A stretch of 64,000 bases of DNA from DT-68 sp965263245 (GTDB taxonomy: Bacteria; Bacillota_I; Bacilli_A; Mycoplasmatales; Metamycoplasmataceae): the NCBI GenBank assembly GCA_965263245.1, contig CBDHHR010001146.1:372001-436000 (forward strand), in the 5' to 3' direction. Made by a program: the position numbers and the translations under genes. Positions 1 through 10,080 of this stretch are shown here, piece by piece (within the stretch, counting starts at the first letter, position 1; each line of letters opens with the position of its first letter). Under the pieces are notes generated by a model. The model searched no databases. It was given only the letters and a program-made list of their open reading frames with translations, and had not been told where the DNA came from.

Positions 1-1192
1 TAAAATTGCACCAAAAATTGAAGGTTTAGAAGTAACAAAACAAAGATTCATTGATGAAACAATGATTAAATTAGATGGTTCTAAAAATAAAAAAAATTTA
101 GGAGCAAATTCTATATTAGCCGTTTCACTTGCAGTAGCAAAAGCTGCAGCTAATGAATTAGAAATGCCGTTATACCAATACATCGGTGGTGTTAATGCTA
201 GAACCATGCCAGTACCTATGCTAAACGTTATTAACGGTGGAGAACACGCTTCAAACACACTAGATTTTCAAGAGTTTATGATTATGCCAATCGGAGCGAA
301 AACATTTAAAGAATCTTTAAAAATGTCTAATAAAGTTTTTCATACATTGTCAAAATTATTGCACGAAGCTAATTATCAAACTCAAGTTGGTGATGAAGGT
401 GGGTTTGCACCAAATTTAAAATCACACGAAGAAGCTTTAGATTTTTTAGTAAAAGCAATTAAAAAATCAGGTTATAAACCAGCTGTTTCAGGAGAAAAAG
501 CTATTGCAATCGCGATGGATCCTGCAACATCAGAACTATATGATTTTGAAAAAAAAACGTACACGTTTAAAAAATTAAAAGCTGCAATTAAATCTAAAAA
601 AACAGGTTTTGATAATGAAGAAATGAAAAAAGTAAAGGTTGAATTTACTAGTAAAGAACTTTATGAGTATTTTGAAACATTAGTTTCTAAATACCCAATT
701 ATTTCAATTGAAGATGGTATGGCTGAAAGTGATTGAGAAGGGTTTAAACTAATGAACCAAAAATTAGGATTCAAAATTCAAATTATGGGTGATGATTTAA
801 CCGTTACAAATAAAGAAATTTTAGCTTATGCAATTAAAGAAAAAGCAATAAACTCTATTTTAATTAAATTAAACCAAATTGGTACTTTATCAGAAACAAT
901 AGATACCATTGAACTTGCTCATAAAGCTGGTTATACAGCTGTTGTTTCCCATCGTTCAGGTGAATCTGAAGATACAACAATTGCTGATCTTTCAGTTGCA
1001 TTAAACACTGGTCAAATTAAAACTGGTTCTCTTTCAAGAACAGATAGAATTTGTAAATACAACAGGTTATTAGCCATTGAAGAGCAATTAGGCAATTTAG
1101 CAAAATTTGACGGAATTAAAACATTTCACAATTTAAAAAATAACGTTATTAATGCAAAATCTTTTTCTATTACGAGTTCAAAAAAATGATAA
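1..1192 (+). CDS. eno: Enolase (phosphopyruvate hydratase), 5'-truncated by window edge
   Basis: Converts 2-phosphoglycerate to phosphoenolpyruvate in cytosolic glycolysis. The reading frame is open from base 2 to TAA at 1190-1192, about 396 residues, so only the first few dozen are missing. Visible family marks are SILAVSLAVAKAAA, the NGGEHA loop, GDEGGFAP, SIEDGMAESDW, the catalytic-lysine segment LIKLNQIGTLSET and SHRSGESEDT. Two in-frame TGA codons (734-736 and the penultimate codon 1187-1189) must be tryptophan; the first lies in the universally conserved EDG..E.DW motif, which fixes genetic code 4 for this window. An insertion of about 25 lysine-rich residues near 560-640 lengthens one surface loop. 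Very confident. Confidence 0.97.
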
Positions 1193-1259
1193 TGGTTATG
1201 TAGATCTTTAACAAAAATCTAGTAGTTAATTATTTTATCATTTATATTCATTATTAATT

Positions 1260-1374
1260 TTTTAGTTTAAAAAAATCTTAAAGTCTTTAAAATAAGCTTT
1301 TTAGGTCACTAAATAAACTTTTTTTTTTTTTTGTAAAGAGACATTTTATAATTCCAAATATATAAAGGAAAATT
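1260..1374 (+). promoter_or_regulatory. Upstream block of surface-repeat gene 1: 14-T tract plus -10 box
   Basis: A run of 14 T (1319-1332) is followed 14 bases later by a perfect TATAAT (1347-1352), then an AAAGGA ribosome site and the ATG at 1375. The same roughly 115-base block recurs before the next gene (2530-2648) with few changes. The T tract sits where the -35 element would be. Homopolymer tracts at this position are known phase-variation switches in other mycoplasma surface genes; that it switches here is inference. Confidence 0.7.
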
Positions 1375-2442
1375 ATGAAATTATCAAAAACTAAAAAAAT
1401 ATTTTTATTAGGAACAACATTTGCACTATTAACTACTTCAATAGTAACTCCGATTGTTATTCTTAATAAAGATGAGAGCGACAAAGAAAATCATGTAGAA
1501 AAAATATTTAAAATTTTACAAGCAAAAACAAATCAAGATAAAATTATTGAACTACCAAATAATGCAACTGGTAAAATCATTGCTGATAATCAAGATAAAA
1601 TTATTGAAAAAATTAAAACTTTAATTGGTAAAACAAATTTAAATGATGTAAAAATTGAAATTTTAATGGAAAGTGATACTAATATTTCTACTACTGCACA
1701 AAAAATTATTATTAAATTAACAAAAAATGAACTTTCTAAAGAAATTAAAGATTTTTCAGTTAAAAAGCAATCAATCATTGATGTTAATAAAGATATAGTA
1801 GCAATAAAAAATATTCTTGATGCTAAAACTAGCAATGATTTAATAATTATTCTTCCGAGTAGTTCAACCGGAAACATTATTGAAAATGCTAATAATAAAA
1901 ATGCAATTCTAAAAAAACTAAGAATACTAATTGATCCTTCAAATACAAGCGGACAAGCTAATCATTCAAGTTTAAGAGGAACATCAATAGAAGTTTCAAT
2001 GAATGCTGATGTGTCAATTTCAACAACTCCTCAAGACATCATTGTATCAATTAGTAAAACTGGTGGGAAAACTCTTAGAATAACTAAAACCTTTCGAGTA
2101 AGAGTTTTTACTGCAGATGAAGATATAGCAGCAATAAAAAGAATTCTTGAATCTAAAACTGGTCGAGATTTAATAATTACTCTTCCGAGTGATTCAACCG
2201 GAAGGATTTTAAATAATCGAAATCAAAATGCAATTATAAAAAATTTAAGAATATTAATTAATTCTTCAAATACTAACGGAGAAGCTAATCATCCAAGTTT
2301 AAGAGGAACAAGAATAACAATCTATACTGTAGATGTATTTACATTAATTTCAACAACTCCTAAATATATCAATATATTTATTAGAAAATCATCTGGAATA
2401 ACTCTTGCAATAGATCAAACTTTTCAAGTAAAAAAATCTTAA
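1375..2442 (+). CDS. Modular surface protein, three A-type domains, no C-terminal repeats
   Basis: 355 residues. It starts MKLSKTKK, followed by a hydrophobic segment (about 9-31) with no lipobox cysteine, so it is a membrane anchor or a cleaved signal; the rest should be outside the cell. The body is three copies of a domain of about 100 residues (roughly 40-130, 138-245, 247-355) with the pattern I(L)xxKTxxDxIIxLPxxxTGxI...LIxxSN...SISTTPQxIxVxI. Copies 2 and 3 are very similar to each other. The first domain also opens the two larger relatives at 2649 and 14381, but this one ends at a TAA before any W-rich repeats. The family resembles Mvsp-type variable surface proteins of M. mobile; I know no biochemical function. 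It could be a short allele left by recombination. Confidence 0.75.
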   Translation: MKLSKTKKIFLLGTTFALLTTSIVTPIVILNKDESDKENHVEKIFKILQAKTNQDKIIELPNNATGKIIADNQDKIIEKIKTLIGKTNLNDVKIEILMESDTNISTTAQKIIIKLTKNELSKEIKDFSVKKQSIIDVNKDIVAIKNILDAKTSNDLIIILPSSSTGNIIENANNKNAILKKLRILIDPSNTSGQANHSSLRGTSIEVSMNADVSISTTPQDIIVSISKTGGKTLRITKTFRVRVFTADEDIAAIKRILESKTGRDLIITLPSDSTGRILNNRNQNAIIKNLRILINSSNTNGEANHPSLRGTRITIYTVDVFTLISTTPKYINIFIRKSSGITLAIDQTFQVKKS

Positions 2443-2529
2443 ATAAAAATGTAAAAAATAAAATTATTTTTAATAAATTTTATAAATTAAATTTTAACAA
2501 GTAAAATCTTATTAAAAAAAAGAATGATT
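2443..2529. other. AT-rich spacer between surface-repeat genes
   Basis: Only A/T-rich sequence is seen after the stop; no clear terminator hairpin and no ORF. The repeated promoter block begins at about 2530. Confidence 0.5.
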
Positions 2530-2648
2530 ATTAATTTTTTAGTTTAAAAAAATCTTAAAGTCTTTAAAATAAGCTTTTTAGCTTACTAAATAAACTTTTT
2601 TTTTTTTTTGCAAAGAGACATTTTATAATTCCAAATATAAAGGAAATT
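2530..2648 (+). promoter_or_regulatory. Upstream block of surface-repeat gene 2: second copy with 14-T tract
   Basis: Near-identical copy of the block at 1260-1374. It has 14 T at 2596-2609, TATAAT at 2624-2629 and an AAAGGAAA ribosome site before the ATG at 2649. T-tract length and the 14-base distance to the -10 box are the same in both copies, so in this assembly both promoters are in the same configuration. Confidence 0.7.
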
Positions 2649-5372
2649 ATGAAATTATCAAAAACAAAAAAATTTATTTTATTAGGAGCTTCTATCGGAC
2701 TTTTAACAGCTATAATTGTTGCACCCATTGCATTACTTAATGATAATGAGAATAATCAAGATGAGCAAAACCAAAAAGATGTTGAAAGTGTAGTTAAAAT
2801 ACTTGAAGAAAAAAATCAAAATGAAAGAATATTAAAATTTGCAAGTACTTTAACCGGTAAAATTGTTGCTAATAATCAAGAAAAAATTGTTGCAAAAATT
2901 AAAACTTTAATTGGTAAGTCAAATTTAAAAGAAGTTAAAATTGAAATTTTAATGAAAAACGATCGAGACATTTCGCCTAATTATGCAAAAATTCAAGTTA
3001 AAATTTCAAAAGGAAAATATTCAAAAACAATTGATTCTGAAAAACCTTATTTTGTTATAAGAGAACAAAATCAGCAAGAAATCATTGTTGATGTTAATAG
3101 TGTTAAAACTGCTTTAACTAATTTAGGAACAAAAACTTTAGAACTTAAAGCTAAAGTTGATGATAAAAGTGTTAATGGTAATAAGGATGCGATTTTAAAT
3201 ACCCTTAAACAAGTAGAAGGTTATTCAGAAATTGATTTTAAAGAAAAAGAAGTAAAAATTAAAGTAAAAGAAAATTCTAACCAATTACCTTTACATAGTG
3301 CAACTCCTACAAGCATTATTTTTATTCTTTCAAAAGGTACTTATAATACTGAGCTAACTGGTTTTATTGCTAAGCAACTCGCTCCTAATCAAGTTAATAT
3401 TATTACAAGAGAACTTAATCAATTAAAATCAAGTTTAGAAAATTTAGCAACAAAAGAGGTAGAAGTTTATGCTCCAAGTGAAGATAAAACAATTACTCAT
3501 AATAAAAATTCAATTAAAAGTTCAATTGAAAATTTAGATGGTTATGATGAAATTGATTTAGATGGAGCATCTTTAGAAGTTAAAAATTCTGATGATAATT
3601 TGCCAACAAATGATCAACTAGCAACTAGTATTATTTTAATTCTTTCTAAAAATAATGTTGATGTTGAAGTTCAAGGTTTTAGTGCTAAACAATCTTTAAC
3701 TATCACACCTCAAGATAAAATAAACCAAATTAAAGAAAAAATCATTGATAAAGACATTTTAATTGCTCCTAATGTTTCAACCAAAAATCAAAGTGAAATT
3801 CAAAGTGCTATTAAAAACCAACTTCAAAAGGAAAACCCTTTTTTAAATAATGATGATCTTTCAAAAATTAGTACTAGTCTTTCAACTTTAGATATCGGAA
3901 CTAAAACTCAAATTACCATTATTATTGCTATTGACTCTACAACTTCAACATTAAACATTGATGTTGAAAAAGTTAATTTATTAAAAAATTCAAATGTTGT
4001 AAGTGGTCGACAAGGAATGATTTTTCAAGATGAATTCAAAAATCTTTGAGCATCTGGATATGAACAAAAACTTCAAGTACTTAAAGCAAACAAAAATGGT
4101 GATAATTATGCAAATGTAGGTTGAAATGATGATAATTCTAGTTTTGCAATTGGATTATTAAAAAATTCAAATTTTTTAAATGGTCGTGAGGGAACAATTT
4201 TTCAAGATGAATTTAAAAACCTTTGAGCAATGGGATTTGGAACAAATCTTCAAGTTTTAAGAGTAAATCAAAATGGTGATGGTTATGATGAAAATGTTGG
4301 TTGAACAAATGCTAATAGTGGATTAACAAAAAATTCAAATATTATCAATGGTAGAAACGGAACAATTTTTCAAGATGAATTTAAAAACCTTTGAGCAATG
4401 GGATACGAAACAAGTCTTCAAGTTCTTAAAGTAAATCAAAATGGTGATGGTTATGATGAAAGCACTGGTTGAACTAATGCTACTAATAGTGGATTAACAA
4501 AAAATTCAAATATTACTAATGGTAAAAACGGAACAATTTTTCAAGATGAATTTAAAAACCTTTGAGCAATGGGATTTGGAACAAATCTTCAAGTTTTAAG
4601 AGTAAATCAAAATGGTGATGGTTATGATGAAAATGTTGGTTGAACAAATGCTACTAATAGTGGATTAACAAATGGTTCAAATATTAGTGATGGTCTAGGT
4701 GGAGTAATTTTCCAAGATAAATTTAAAAATCTTTGGTCAATGGCAGATGGAAGAAATTTACAAGTTTTAAGAGCAAATGAAAATGATGATGGTTATGATG
4801 AAACTACAGGTTGAACTAATTCTACTACTAGCGGATTAACAAATGGTTCAAATATTACTGATGGTTGAGATGGAACAATTTTCCAAGATGAATTTAAAAA
4901 CCTTTGAGCAATGGGAAGAGACACAAATCTTCAAGTTCTTAGAGCAAATTCACAAAAAAATGACTATGTAAATACTGGTTGAACTAATGCTACTAATAGT
5001 GGATTAACAAATGGTTCAAATATTATTAATGGTTATTCTGCAACAATTTTCCAAGATGAATTTAAAAATCTTTGAGCAATGGGATGATTCACAAGTCTTC
5101 AAGTTCTTAGAGCAAATTCACAAAAAAATGGCTATGTAACTACTGGTTGGACCAATGCTACTAATAGTGGATTAACAAATGGTTCAAATATTATTAATGG
5201 TGAATTTGGAACAATTTTCCAAGATGAATTTAAAAATCTTTGAACAATGAGTTCTAATGGATTTAAAACCATCGAAAATGTTCGAAAAACTATTTACGCA
5301 AAACTCCAAGTTCTTAAAGTAAATGTTGCTAAAACTGGTTATGTAGATTCATGACAAAAACCTATTGATTAA
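2649..5372 (+). CDS. Large modular surface protein with eight tandem W-rich repeats
   Basis: 907 residues when TGA is read as Trp; under the standard code it would falsely stop at 4049. Order: hydrophobic N-terminal segment (about 9-30, no lipobox), one A domain (about 40-137), two B domains of about 105 residues ending in GFxAKQ (about 145-355), a linker domain (about 356-443), then eight C repeats of 55-59 residues from residue 444 to the end. The C unit reads roughly L(T/L)(K/N)xSNIxxGxxGTIFQDEFKNLWAMG..T.LQVL(K/R). The Trp in NLW is encoded by TGA in nearly every unit. Architecture fits an adhesin or variable surface antigen; the Mvsp family of M. mobile is my closest match from memory. 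The 14-T promoter block upstream suggests on/off switching. Confidence 0.8.
3978..5369 (+). repeat. Eight tandem repeats of 165-177 bp inside surface gene 2
   Basis: Unit starts are at about 3978, 4155, 4323, 4494 and onward. The stretch coding IFQDEFKNLWAMG is almost identical at the DNA level between units, while the loop after SNI (the xxGxxG positions) varies. High DNA identity in the core is what unequal crossover or gene conversion would leave. Confidence 0.9.
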
Positions 5373-5552
5373 TTATTTTATCATTTAGTTTTTAAATAAA
5401 AAATCTTTAAAATAAAATTTTTGTCTTATTTTTTCATTTTAAAAAATGTTATTTTTGTAAAATATTATGTTTTAAAAATTCAAACTGCTATTATTTCAAA
5501 AGAATCAAATATAATTTAAAAGGAAATAAAGCAAAAACATAAAAAGGCAAAA

Positions 5553-6332
5553 ATGAAAAAAATAGTAAAAAATTCATTAGGTTATGATTCAAACTTATAT
5601 ATTTATCAAGACAAAGATGCTTTTAATTATTCAATTGACACAATACTTCTTGGTAATTTTTTAACTATTAATAACAATATAAAAAACATTTTAGAAGTTG
5701 GAACAAATAACGGTGCTCTTTCTATTTTTGTTTCTGAAAGAAAAAAAAACTTAAAAATTGATGCTATCGAAATTCAAAAAAAAGCTATAGAATTAGCTTT
5801 AAAAAACATAAAATTAAACAAAAAAAGTAAAATTATTAATTTAATTAACGAAGATTTTAATGTTTTTTATAAATATCATGCTAAAAACCAATTAAAAAAA
5901 TATGATTCAATTATTTGTAATCCTCCTTTTTATAAAGTTGGTAAAACAATTCAAAAAAACAAAAGTAAAGAATTATTAATTGCAACTTATGAAATAAAAT
6001 TAAACCTTGAACAATTAATCAAAGGAAGTGCTAAAATAATTGAGCAAAAAGGTTATTTAGCAATCGTTATGCCAACAGAAAGATTAGTTGATATTTTTGA
6101 ATTAATGAGAAAATATTGTTTTGAACCTAAAAGAGTTCAATTTGTTTATCCTCGCATTAACTCAAAATCTAATTTAGTTCTTGTTGAAGCAAGATACCAT
6201 ACAGGTTGAGGAACACAATTTTTAAAAAACATTTACCTTCATAACCATGATAAAAAAATAAGTACTTATAACAAAAAAATAAAAAAACTTTATACCCCGA
6301 TAAAATACTCTAAAGGAGATAAAAATGAATAA
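5553..6332 (+). CDS. TrmN6/YfiC-like tRNA (adenine-N6) methyltransferase
   Basis: 259 residues. A Rossmann S-adenosylmethionine fold is visible: motif I ILEVGTNNGALS (about 47-58), acidic motif II IDAIEIQ, and the adenine-N6 catalytic motif IICNPPFY (about 121-128). NPPF together with the short N-terminal YxxDxxxFxxxxDxxLL segment is typical of the YfiC/TrmN6 family, which methylates A37 of tRNA1(Val). An in-frame TGA at 6207-6209 is Trp. The 3' end overlaps the start of metG by eight bases, so the two are translationally coupled. A promoter TATAAT is at 5510-5515. The substrate is inferred from the family only. Confidence 0.82.
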
Positions 6333-7878
6333 ACATAAAAAAACATTTTTTATAACTACACCAATTTATTACCCTTCGGGTAACCTTCACATTGGTCATG
6401 TTTACACTACCACAATTGCTTGAACCATTGCTAATTATAAAAAATTAATGGACTATGATACTAAATTTTTAACTGGTGCAGATGAGCACGGACAAAAAAT
6501 TGAAAAAAAAGCTTTTGAAAATAATAAAAGTCCACAAGAGTATGTTGATGAAACAATTATTAAATTTAAAAAATTATGAAAAAAATTAGATATTAATTAT
6601 GATTATTTTTCAAGAACAACCAGTGCTTTTCATAAAGAGGCCGTTATAAAACAATTTAGTCATCTTTTAAAAACAAATAAAATTTACAAAGGTAAATATA
6701 AAGGTTTATATTCAATTGAAGATGAAGAATTTTTAACAAAAATTCAAGCAGTTAAAAAAAACAATAAATACTACCACCCTCTATCTAATCATGAATTAAA
6801 AGAAGTTGCAGAAGAATCTTATTTTTTAAAAATTTCTCAATATCAAGAATGATGAAAAAAATACATAAAAAGTCATCCAAAATTTATTTTACCTAAAAAA
6901 ATTATTAATGAACTTTCAAATAATTTTGTAAACAAAGGACTTGAAGATCTTTCGGTAACTAGATCCACTTTTAAATGAGGAGTTTCCATTAAAGAAGATA
7001 AAAAACACATCATGTATGTTTGGTTAGACGCTTTAAATAATTATATTAGTGCACTTGGATATAATGCAAACGATGATTTAGATTTTCAAAAATATTGAGT
7101 AAATGGCGACGAAATAGTTCATGTCGTAGGAAAAGAAATTACTAGGTTTCACGGAATTTATTGACCAATAATCTTAAAAGCAAATAATTTAAGACAGCCA
7201 ACCACAATTTTTTCTCACGGTTGAATTATTACTCCAAAAGGAAAAATGTCTAAATCAAAAGGAAATGTTATTGACCCTTTAAAACTTTTAGAAAAATTTG
7301 ATAATGAAGCAATTAAATACTTTTTTGTTTCAAAAATAAAAACTTCACAAGATGGTATATTTGATGAAAAATTATTAAAAAATACTTATGATACAGAACT
7401 TATAAATATTTTTGGTAACTTGCACTCAAGAGTTACAAGTATGATTTTACAAAATTTTAATAAACCTTTAAAAAATAAAAAACCTACTTTAAAAGTTGAT
7501 AAAAACATTGTAGATTCGATTATTAATAAAACAAAAAACTTTGAAAAAGAGTTAAATAATTTTAATATTTTTGAAGGTTTTGAAAATTTAATTACTCTTG
7601 GGAGAGATTTAAACCAATACATTGAACTAACTAAGCCGTGAAAACTAATAAATAACAAAACTAGACTTGAAGAAGTTTTAAATAATTTATTAAACGGAAT
7701 TTACGCTATTTTTACAATGTTATCAGTTGTTGTTCCAAAAAAATCCAAAATTGCAATTAATTCAATTGGTTTTAAAAAAATTGATTTTAACAAAATCTTT
7801 GATTTTAATAAATTTGATGATAAATTTATTAAAAAAATAAAACCGTTGTTTAAAAAATTAAATTTTGATTTAACCTAA
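6325..7878 (+). CDS. metG: Methionyl-tRNA synthetase
   Basis: 517 residues; charges tRNA-Met for initiation and elongation. Class I signatures are present: HIGH in NLHIGHVY near residue 24 and KMSKSKGN near residue 308. FITTPIYYPSG at the N-terminus is characteristic of MetRS. Several TGA codons are read as Trp. There is no C-terminal EMAP-like tRNA-binding domain, as usual for mollicutes. The ATG at 6325 overlaps the preceding methyltransferase and follows an AAAGGAG site. Confidence 0.96.
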
Positions 7879-7920
7879 AAATGTTATTTGAAACAAAAAA
7901 TAATTTTAAAATATTTTTTG

Positions 7921-7926
7921 TATAAT
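7921..7926 (+). promoter_or_regulatory. -10 box of the tRNA-Leu gene
   Basis: Perfect TATAAT 19 bases before the mature tRNA 5' end, leaving a short 5' leader to be removed by RNase P. The tRNA therefore has its own promoter although metG ends just upstream. Confidence 0.75.
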
Positions 7927-7945
7927 GTATTAGCATATTCAATAT

Positions 7946-8033
7946 GCCCAAGTGGCGGAATTTGGTAGACGCAGGGGACTTAAAATCCCCCGCTTGTTAA
8001 AGCGTGCTGGTTCAAGTCCAGTCTTGGGTACCA
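7946..8033 (+). tRNA. tRNA-Leu (anticodon UAA)
   Basis: Class II tRNA of 88 bases including an encoded CCA. The acceptor GCCCAAG pairs with CTTGGGT through one G-U pair. The anticodon stem GGGGA/TCCCC encloses loop CTTAAAA, giving anticodon TAA at 7981-7983, which reads UUA, the dominant Leu codon in this genome. A long variable arm (CGCTTGTTAAAGCG) and T loop TTCAAGT are present. Confidence 0.97.
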
Positions 8034-8038
8034 TGTGT

Positions 8039-8077
8039 AAAAACACCCACCTTTAAAAGGGTGTTTTTATTTTTTTA
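8039..8077 (+). terminator. Intrinsic terminator after tRNA-Leu
   Basis: Perfect 10-bp stem (AAAAACACCC at 8039-8048 with its complement at 8059-8068), 10-base loop, then a T-rich run. One of the clearest terminators in the window. Confidence 0.92.
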
Positions 8078-8170
8078 GTTTAATAAAAAAATAAAAACGG
8101 ATTAACGATAAATAAACATTTTGCATTCAAAAGAGCAGGACTTATGGCTCTTAATTTATAAATTGATATG

Positions 8171-8176
8171 TATAAT
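8171..8176 (+). promoter_or_regulatory. -10 box placing a leaderless start for the nitroreductase
   Basis: TATAAT ends six bases before the ATG at 8183. The in-frame upstream ATG at 8168 overlaps the -10 box and could not be in the transcript, so 8183 is chosen as start. Confidence 0.7.
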
Positions 8177-8182
8177 TGTTTT

Positions 8183-8917
8183 ATGAAATTAAAAAATTAT
8201 TTAAATAGAACTTCAGTAAAAAATTTTACCGGAAAAAAAATGAGTGATGAAGATGTTAAATTATTTTCAAAGGTGATTAACAATTCTCCAACATCTGAAA
8301 ACCACCAACTTTTTAGTGCAATAATGGTAAGAGATCAAGAAATGTTAAATTGAATTTCTAAAAAAAATTGAAACCAAGAACACATTAAAAAAGCTGCTGT
8401 TTTTATAGTTTTTGTTGCTGATAAATACAGATTAGTAAAAGTAAACCAAAAAAACAAAATTAGCAAAAACCCCAATACACTTTATTTTGAGACAGTAAAA
8501 GCAATTGTTGATGCGACAATTGCTTGTAGCTACACAATGAGTGCTGCAATTGAATTGGGTTATGGAACAACAATGGTCGGAGGATTACAAGAGTATGGTG
8601 ATGAACTTAATCAAAAACTAAAAATTCCCAAAAATGCTTATGCAGTTTTAGGTTTATCGATTGGTTATATAAAATCATTAAATAAAATTAAACCTAAAGT
8701 TAAAAAAGTTTTTCTTGAAAATTATGATAAGGAAAAATCTTACAAAGATTTTATTAAATATGACAAAGAAACTTATGAAGAATTTTCATCATTATCATGA
8801 AAAAAAATGGGAATAATTGAATCAATGAATTGAACTTCAAGCTTAGAAAAAAATTTTTCTGACAAAAGTCCTTACGTTAGAAGTTCTAAATATTTTGAAA
8901 AAATGTTTAAAAAATAA
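8183..8917 (+). CDS. Nitroreductase-family flavoprotein (NfsA/Frp-like)
   Basis: 244 residues. The N-terminal RTSVKNFTGKKMSDEDV matches the R-S-x-R-x-F opening of FMN-dependent nitroreductases. NNSPTSENHQLFSAIMV fits the FMN-binding segment, and DATIACSYTMSAAIELGYGTT followed by LGLSIGY fits the mid-domain GLG and dimer core. Such enzymes reduce flavins or nitro compounds with NAD(P)H in the cytosol; the natural substrate cannot be told. Three or more TGA codons are Trp. It lies alone between the tRNA-Leu terminator and pfkA, with its own promoter and no Shine-Dalgarno. Confidence 0.8.
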
Positions 8918-8936
8918 AAAAATGCTTTTTATATTT

Positions 8937-8942
8937 TATAAT
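8937..8942 (+). promoter_or_regulatory. -10 box of pfkA
   Basis: TATAAT 47 bases before the pfkA ATG. The resulting leader carries an AAGGAG ribosome site, unlike the leaderless neighbour. Confidence 0.6.
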
Positions 8943-8989
8943 TTACTTTTACGTTTTGTAAAAAAAAGAATTTTTTTTAAGGAGAATTA

Positions 8990-9961
8990 ATGATTAAAAA
9001 AATAGCAATTTTAACCTCAGGTGGAGATTCACCGGGAATGAATAGCGTAGTTAGATCAATTGCTAAAACGGCAAAAATAAATAATATTGAAGTTTTTTTG
9101 GTAAAAGAAGGTTTTAAAGGTTTATACAATAATGATTTTATTTTAGAACATAAAATTAATTTAAACGAATATCTTTCAAGAGGTGGAACCATAATTGGTT
9201 CATCTAGATTTCCTAAATTTAAAGATTCAAAAATAAGAAAAATTGTTAAATCAAACCTTGACCAAAGAGAAATTAACGCTGTTATTGTAATAGGCGGTGA
9301 CGGTTCTTATAAAGGTGCACAACGTTTACATGAACTTAAAATAAAAACTATTGCTCTTCCTGGAACAATTGATAATGATATAAATTCAACTGATTTTACA
9401 ATAGGTTATAATACCACTTTAAACACAATAGTTAACACAGTTGAAAAAATAAGGGACACAATGAATTCTCACAAAAGAGTTGGAATTGTTGAAGTAATGG
9501 GGCATGGTTGTGGAGATTTAGCACTATTTTCTGGAATAGCTACAGGTTCAGAACTAATAATTACTAACGAAAGTCCAAAAACAGTTGATGAGATTGTAAA
9601 AATTATTAAAGACCAAATGATTAAAAAGAAAAAAAGGTCTGTAATTATTACAATTTCAGAATGAGTTTTTGATGATTTAAAATCGCTTAGAAAAGAAGTT
9701 GAAAAAAAATCAGGAATTGTGACAAGAGAAGTTTCTTTATCTTATATTCAAAGAGGCGGAACTCCCACTGCTGGTGAAAGAATTATGTCAACACTAATGG
9801 GAATTGAATCAATCGACTTACTTTTAAAAGGAAAATCCGGAATAGCACTCGGTATTAAAGACGGAAAAATTATTTCAAGACCAATTTTTGAATCATTGAA
9901 CGAAAAACCAATAAATAGAAAAAAATTAACAAAATTAATTAACAAAATAAACCAAATGTAA
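8990..9961 (+). CDS. pfkA: ATP-dependent 6-phosphofructokinase
   Basis: 323 residues, the usual bacterial length. Phosphorylates fructose 6-phosphate, the committed step of glycolysis. The sequence shows the ATP-site GGDSPGMN at the N-terminus, IGGDGSYKGA (about 102-111), the catalytic PGTIDND (about 124-130), and substrate residues in MGHGCGDLA and SYIQRGGTP. One TGA (9662-9664) is Trp. SD AAGGAG precedes the ATG. pyk follows 120 bases downstream with its own promoter. Confidence 0.96.
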
Positions 9962-10052
9962 TTTTTTGTAAAAAAACATTTATATGATGATATTTATTAA
10001 AGTGACATTTTAACTTGTCTTTAACTTGTTTTGTTTTAAAATGTTAAAATAA

Positions 10053-10058
10053 TATAAT
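10053..10058 (+). promoter_or_regulatory. -10 box of pyk
   Basis: TATAAT 22 bases upstream of the ATG. A short leader with an AAGGA ribosome site follows. Confidence 0.6.
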
Positions 10059-10080
10059 TAAACTAATATAAGGAAATCAA

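Noticed and set aside
734..736. In-frame TGA in enolase and in most genes, which would make them look broken
   Set aside because: The positions coincide with conserved tryptophans (for example EDG..E.DW in enolase, NWK in TpiA), so TGA is Trp here and the genes are intact.
3978..5369. Regular repeats that might be taken for a CRISPR array
   Set aside because: Units are 165-177 bp, in frame, coding, and the intervals are not unique spacers; no cas genes are near.
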